This document shows, piece after piece, positions 5,335 through 8,661 of a stretch of DNA of 8,661 bases; position 1 is the stretch's first letter; every line of letters begins with the position of its first letter. Location of the stretch: NCBI GenBank assembly GCA_041476545.1, contig JBGOTP010000227.1, positions 1 to 8,661 of the forward strand. Reading direction: 5' to 3'. A program made the position numbers and the translations under genes. The notes under the pieces were generated by a model, which did not search any database, had not been told where the DNA came from, and saw only the letters and a program-made list of their open reading frames with translations. This DNA is from JBGOTP01 sp041476545 (GTDB taxonomy: Bacteria > Acidobacteriota > Vicinamibacteria > Vicinamibacterales > CAVVIG01).

Positions 5335-5982
5335 CTATCGCGTGATCCAGGGCTTGAACTGCTCTTCTCTTTCGAGGCGGGTGGCGATCGACTCGGCTTC
5401 GCGGCGATTGTTGTACTTTCCAATGCGGACGCGGAACATGCGGGGCGTACCGGCGCCCGGCACCGTCACGAAAGACGGATAGCCTTTTCCGGCGAGGCGC
5501 TGCGCGATGGTCTCGGCTTCACGGCGATCGTTGACCGCGGCGACCTGTACGACGAACCCGTTGCCGGCCGGCTCGCCTGCAACTGCCGACGACGCAGATT
5601 TCGTGGACGGCGCGTTCGTCGGCGCTGGCTTGGTCGGCGCCAAGAGGGCGAGCACCGCGACCGGCTCCTTCAGCGTCTCTTCTGGAGGCTCCTGTCCTTG
5701 GAGGCGATTCGGATACGTCAGCGTTTCCTGCGAAGCGACCGGCGTATTGCTGGAGGAAGCGGCCGCCGTGGTGGCTGGGGGCGGCGTCTGCGTGACGGCC
5801 GTGGGATCGGTCCCGGCGTTGTCCGATGCCTCGGTCAGCTCGCTCGCCAGTTGCGCGCGGACGCCACGGCCGACCATCACGCCGCACAGGAAGATCACCA
5901 CCGCGACGACGGTGGAGGCCATGAAGAGGAAGACCAGCTGCTTACCGTTCAGCTGAATCTCGCGAAGGCCTTCATCTGCCAT
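5335..5982 (-). CDS. SPOR-domain inner-membrane protein
   Basis: This 215-residue type II membrane protein has a short cytosolic N-terminus and a single transmembrane segment at about 16-37 (LVFLFMASTVVAVVIFLCGVM). A Pro/Ala/Thr/Ser-rich periplasmic linker covers 50-140. A C-terminal SPOR domain at about 142-215 has both repeats: 'FVVQVAAVNDRREAETIAQRLAGKGYPSFV' and 'RVRIGKYNNRREAESIATRL'. SPOR domains bind denuded septal peptidoglycan, so a role at the division site or in cell-wall turnover is expected. It has no good Shine-Dalgarno sequence; the -10 candidate TGCTACAAT (5999-6007) would start transcription about 10 bases before the ATG. It lies 62 bases after the TPR gene. Confidence 0.87.
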   Translation of the reverse strand: MADEGLREIQLNGKQLVFLFMASTVVAVVIFLCGVMVGRGVRAQLASELTEASDNAGTDPTAVTQTPPPATTAAASSSNTPVASQETLTYPNRLQGQEPPEETLKEPVAVLALLAPTKPAPTNAPSTKSASSAVAGEPAGNGFVVQVAAVNDRREAETIAQRLAGKGYPSFVTVPGAGTPRMFRVRIGKYNNRREAESIATRLEREEQFKPWITR

Positions 5983-5998
5983 TAGTTGAGGTGGGCAG

Positions 5999-6007
5999 AT
6001 TGTAGCA
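5999..6007 (-). promoter_or_regulatory. Extended -10 candidate of the SPOR gene
   Basis: TGCTACAAT on the minus strand, 16 bases before the ATG, with no recognisable -35. It would make a very short leader and fits the absence of a Shine-Dalgarno sequence there. Confidence 0.4.
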
Positions 6008-6044
6008 CGCTACCGGGAGTGGCGGATCCGGTTTTTGCGACTCG

Positions 6045-7655
6045 TTACGGCGGTGGCAGGCTATCGAGCACGCGCCGTGCCTCGGCGTTCGCCGGGTCGC
6101 GGTTCAACACGCCCTGCAGCTCGCCGCGCGCCGCGGCGACGTTCCTGGCCTGCGTGTACGCCTCGGCGAGCACCAGGTGCGCATCGATCTGATCGTCGCT
6201 CCAGACCGAGATTTTCAGCGCGTCGATCGCGTCCTGGACGCGCCCGGCCCGCAGGTACAAACGGCCGAGCAGCAGGTGCGCCTCGCGCTCGTACGGCGAG
6301 AGGTAGATCGCCCGGCGCAGCTCGGCGATCGCCTCGGCGTCGCGCTCCGTCTGGAACAGCCGGCGGCCGGAGTCGAGATGGAAGGCGGCCAGCTCGCGCT
6401 GATCGCGCTGCTCCGCCGCCACGATGACGTCCTCCACACTCGGCGAGCTCGCGGCATCGAGAACCATCTTGACCCGCTCGAGTCTTACCGGGACGGCGTT
6501 CGCGCCGGGCTGCTTCGCTTCCCACTCCGCATACGTCGATGAGAGCCGCTTCGCGAGATCCTTCTCGCGCTGCCCTTCCGCCGCATTCCCCGAGGCCTGA
6601 AGCGCCACTCCCAGCACGTAATGCGCTGCATCGTCAACGGGATTGCGGCGAACGGCCTCGCGCAGCCCGGTCACCGCGTCCGGCGTATCGCGCGCGAGCC
6701 AGTAGGCGTATCCGAGGTTGAACGAAAGGTCGGGATCGTTCGGGCTGGCGGCAATCGCCTGCTTGAAGAACGAGTCCGCCGCCGCGCCGGTGCCCGGTCC
6801 GGCCGGACGGCGCAGCTGCGCGACGCCCATGTCGTTGAGCAGCGCGGCATCCGCCTTCTCGCGATTCAAGTCCATCAACGCGGCGAAGGCGTCCGCGTTG
6901 CGGTCGAGGTTCATCAGCGAGATGGCCGCGAGAAATCGTGCCTGCCGCGACAGCGGATGATCGCCGGGGACCTGGAGGACGATGTCGAGCGCCAGCTGAT
7001 GCTCGCTCTGATCCGTGTAGACATTCCAGAGCGAGAGGCGTGCGCGTTGAAAGTCGGGCGAGAGCCGCACCGCATCCTTGAGAAACGCCGCCTGCGTCGC
7101 CGGATTCTCGGCGAGCACGCCCTTCACGTACTGCTCGAAGGCCGGGAGCGACGGGTGGCCCCGCTCCATCTGCTCCGTGGACACGGTCGAGTCGGGCACG
7201 AGACGGCGCGCGACGCGCGCGTAGACGCCAAAGAGATCGTTCAACGGACCGCTCTCGGCGACCTCCGGGAACATGCGGCCGGTATCGAGACGAATGGCGC
7301 GGGCGCGAACGGTCAGCGTGTCGTTCGTCAGCTCGAAGGTGCCGACGATCACCTGCTCGGCGCCGACGACCTGGCCGACGCGGATGATCGTCGCGTCGCT
7401 GAGGGTGGCGACCGGAGGCACGCGAAGCTGCTCGAAGGCGCGACGCCGATCGTCGCGCGAGAGGGCCTGCGCGCCGAGCGCCACGAGATCGTCGGTGAGG
7501 ACGACGGCGGAGGCCTCGGCGAGCCAATACAGCCTCGGCTCGCGCGTCGCGGGTTCGAAGGGAATGACGAGCTGTCGCGCACCGACGGGTACGAGCGACT
7601 GCGCTTCGGCAACGGGCGCGACAAGGAGTGCGAGGAGCGTGAAAAGGACCTTCAA
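6045..7655 (-). CDS. Exported TPR-repeat protein with an N-terminal FlgO/CsgG-like domain
   Basis: This 536-residue protein has a Sec signal peptide (MKVLFTLLALLVAPVAEAQS). Residues 28-155 resemble the FlgO/TolB-N/CsgG-like fold that precedes TPRs in many envelope proteins: 'LVIPFEP...LYWLAEASAVVLTDDLVALG', then 'SDATIIRVGQVVGAEQVIVGTFEL...RARAIRLDTG'. TPR units follow at about 170-370 and 420-534, e.g. 'FNLGYAYWLARDTPDAVTGLREAVRRNP' and 'AHLLLGRLYLRAGRVQDAIDALK'. It is probably a periplasmic scaffold. The TTG at 7655 is chosen as start because it begins the signal peptide, overlaps the TGA of the upstream gene as TTGA, and has AAAGG 7 bases before it. The same frame stays open to 8144, but that part is the out-of-frame shadow of the upstream gene. 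Confidence 0.83.
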   Translation of the reverse strand: MKVLFTLLALLVAPVAEAQSLVPVGARQLVIPFEPATREPRLYWLAEASAVVLTDDLVALGAQALSRDDRRRAFEQLRVPPVATLSDATIIRVGQVVGAEQVIVGTFELTNDTLTVRARAIRLDTGRMFPEVAESGPLNDLFGVYARVARRLVPDSTVSTEQMERGHPSLPAFEQYVKGVLAENPATQAAFLKDAVRLSPDFQRARLSLWNVYTDQSEHQLALDIVLQVPGDHPLSRQARFLAAISLMNLDRNADAFAALMDLNREKADAALLNDMGVAQLRRPAGPGTGAAADSFFKQAIAASPNDPDLSFNLGYAYWLARDTPDAVTGLREAVRRNPVDDAAHYVLGVALQASGNAAEGQREKDLAKRLSSTYAEWEAKQPGANAVPVRLERVKMVLDAASSPSVEDVIVAAEQRDQRELAAFHLDSGRRLFQTERDAEAIAELRRAIYLSPYEREAHLLLGRLYLRAGRVQDAIDALKISVWSDDQIDAHLVLAEAYTQARNVAAARGELQGVLNRDPANAEARRVLDSLPPP

Positions 7656-8236
7656 CTCTGGGCCTTTGCGGGGCGTACCAGCACCGACATGAGGCACTGC
7701 CCGGCGCCCGTCGCGCGGCACTGTTCCGTGCCCACCTCGACATCCAGGTTGAACAGATACATGAGGCGGCGAATCGCCGACGCGTAGAACTCGCAGAGCG
7801 GTTGCTCGGTCCGATCGCGCACCTCGCAGAAGATCGACCCGCGGATGTCGACCGCGCCCTTCCCCTTCCGCCAGCGAACGATCGCACGGCTGCCCCAGTA
7901 GGTCCTGCGGATCATCTTCCGCGCGACGCGCATCACGAGGTGCACGCGCAGCCCCGGCGGCGCGGCACGGATGACCGCGCGCTGAAACGCCGACAGGTCG
8001 GCTACGGTCCATTCCGCGGTGTACTCGCCCGCGCGCGCCGCGATGAGGCGGTACGGCTCGCCTTCCTGGCGCAGGAAGCTGAGCACCGCGGCGAGCGGCG
8101 CGAGCCCGATGCGCCCGTGACGGAGGCCGGACGGGTTCAGCCACGACTCGTAGAACTCGAGCCGCGTGGGAAGCAGATCCGCGATGCCCTGGTGAAGGCT
8201 CGCCACGAGCAGGCGTCCGATGCCGGCCTCAATCAT
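7652..8236 (-). CDS. Cytosolic protein with V4R-like C-terminal Cys motif
   Basis: This 194-residue soluble protein has no signal. The C-terminal part 'CEFYASAIRRLMYLFNLDVEVGTEQCRATGAGQCLMSVLV' (148-187) resembles the end of V4R-type (4-vinyl-reductase-like) small-ligand-binding domains, where a Glu and a C-x7-C pair (C173, C181) close the fold. Two further Cys are C137 and C148. I offer this as a tentative family assignment; a DUF2378-like protein is an alternative. The ATG at 8236 is the first after an in-frame TAA and has no Shine-Dalgarno sequence. The gene overlaps the TPR gene by 4 bases (TTGA), so the two are coupled, and it diverges from mobA across 41 bases. Confidence 0.72.
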   Translation of the reverse strand: MIEAGIGRLLVASLHQGIADLLPTRLEFYESWLNPSGLRHGRIGLAPLAAVLSFLRQEGEPYRLIAARAGEYTAEWTVADLSAFQRAVIRAAPPGLRVHLVMRVARKMIRRTYWGSRAIVRWRKGKGAVDIRGSIFCEVRDRTEQPLCEFYASAIRRLMYLFNLDVEVGTEQCRATGAGQCLMSVLVRPAKAQS

Positions 8237-8277
8237 GCGGAGGGTTTTCTGATAACGTTACACGCGTTGCCGCGCTC
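8237..8277. promoter_or_regulatory. 41-base divergent intergenic region between the V4R-like gene and mobA
   Basis: Both promoters must overlap here or lie inside the opposite gene. It contains the 8-bp palindrome TAACGTTA (8253-8260) and a plus-strand -10-like GATAAC (8251-8256). Neither gene has a Shine-Dalgarno sequence, so short-leader or leaderless transcripts are plausible. Confidence 0.45.
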
Positions 8278-8661
8278 ATGTGGACTGCAGCGATTCTTGC
8301 CGGAGGGCAGGCGCGGCGGCTCGGCGGACGCGACAAGAGCGCGCTCCGGGTCGGCGCCGACTCGATTCTCGAGCGCCAGCTCACGGTGCTCCGCACCCTG
8401 ACGCCGCACATCCTGATCGTCGGATCCGCCTCCGCTAAAGCTTCGGCGGACAAGTCCGCAGACGCCAAGGCTTCGGCGGACGAGCACCGGTTCGCCGCGG
8501 CTTCGGCGGGCACGGCACGATCGGACGTGCACATTGTCGAGGATCGCATTGCTGGAGCCGGTGCGTTGGGGGGTCTCTACACGGCGCTCATCGAAGCGCC
8601 GACCGAACAGGTGCTGGTGATAGCCTGCGACATGCCGTTCATATCCGCGCCGTTTCTGACC
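8278..8661 (+). CDS. mobA: Molybdenum-cofactor guanylyltransferase MobA, 5' part (partial)
   Basis: The first 128 codons run off the right edge. It transfers GMP from GTP to molybdopterin-Mo in the cytoplasm, giving the guanine-dinucleotide cofactor; the related MobA-like nucleotidyltransferases share the fold. Seen motifs are the nucleotide-binding loop AAILAGGQARRLGGRDKS (4-21), 'GAGALGGLYTAL' (93-104; family usually has GPL, here GAL) and the metal-site CDMPF (117-121). Residues 50-81, between the strand ILIVG and the strand VHIVED, are longer than in the family. They consist of three ten-residue Ala/Ser/Lys/Asp repeats from a 30-bp DNA repeat, probably a surface loop. The start is the ATG giving MWTAAILAGG; no upstream in-frame start is seen. 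Confidence 0.85.
   Translation, partial: MWTAAILAGGQARRLGGRDKSALRVGADSILERQLTVLRTLTPHILIVGSASAKASADKSADAKASADEHRFAAASAGTARSDVHIVEDRIAGAGALGGLYTALIEAPTEQVLVIACDMPFISAPFLT
8437..8520. repeat. 30-bp period repeat inserted in frame inside mobA
   Basis: GCTTCGGCGGA begins at 8440 and 8470, and GCTTCGGCGGG begins at 8500, an exact 30-base period with diverged spacers. The first unit contains the palindrome GCGGAC-AA-GTCCGC (8446-8459). In the mobA frame the units read KASADKSADA, KASADEHRFA and AASAGTARSD. This looks like a dispersed palindromic element that has been accepted as coding sequence. Confidence 0.8.

Noticed and set aside
6621..7787. 388-codon plus-strand open frame
   Set aside because: It is antisense to the TPR gene, rich in Arg/Glu/Gly as expected for the mirror of a GC-rich gene, with no signal, RBS or domain.
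7656..8144. N-terminal extension of the TPR frame to an ATG at 8144
   Set aside because: The extra 163 codons are Arg/Pro/Ala-rich shadow of the V4R-like gene, and the signal peptide begins at the TTG at 7655.
8440..8510. CRISPR-like repeats of 30-base period in mobA
   Set aside because: The repeats are inside a coding frame with translated units and short conserved cores; no spacer-repeat structure.

Overview
The window looks like chromosomal DNA from a GC-rich, Gram-negative-type bacterium. My best inference is an Acidobacteriota, Vicinamibacteria-like lineage. The reasons are a gene with a carboxypeptidase-regulatory-like fold fused to the 'PDLSGVW ... DGRAHPADPNPS' secreted family, a Tat-exported phosphotriesterase homologue, many small exported proteins, and a repeat-derived 'KASAD' insertion inside a core enzyme. 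This is judged from protein families only; no 16S or other taxonomic marker is present. I see no tRNA, rRNA, CRISPR array, transposase or integrase.

Layout: ten protein-coding genes are supported. Nine are on the minus strand, and one, at the right edge, is on the plus strand. From the left, minus strand: a partial exported protein running off the left edge (1-726); a two-gene unit of an exported SnoaL/DUF4440-like protein followed by a Tat-exported phosphotriesterase-family amidohydrolase (2433 down to 902); a small exported WXXGXW-type protein with an Arg/Asp tail built from a hexanucleotide tandem repeat (3100-2729); a two-domain lipoprotein (4266-3436); and a pair of small unknown genes joined by an ATGA overlap, the second carrying a CxxC...C...HxxC cluster (4966-4482). 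Then come a 368-base gap with 13-bp iteron-like repeats, a SPOR-domain inner-membrane protein (5982-5335), an exported TPR protein (7655-6045) and a cytosolic V4R-like protein (8236-7652), the last two overlapping by TTGA. Diverging from these by 41 bases is the 5' part of a molybdenum-cofactor guanylyltransferase (mobA, 8278 to the right edge).

The right third (about 5335-8661) reads as core genome with very strong G/C bias at third codon positions. The left part reads as a patchwork of small exported proteins with mixed codon usage, each with its own leader and often a hairpin after it. Several minus-strand genes share a GCTA(G/C)(A/G)ATC motif at the position expected for a -10 box.

The most interesting items are the in-frame 30-bp-period palindromic repeat inside mobA, the 13-bp direct repeats with a distant inverted copy upstream of the small-gene pair, and the coupled pair itself. 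I found no clear multi-gene defence or biosynthetic system.
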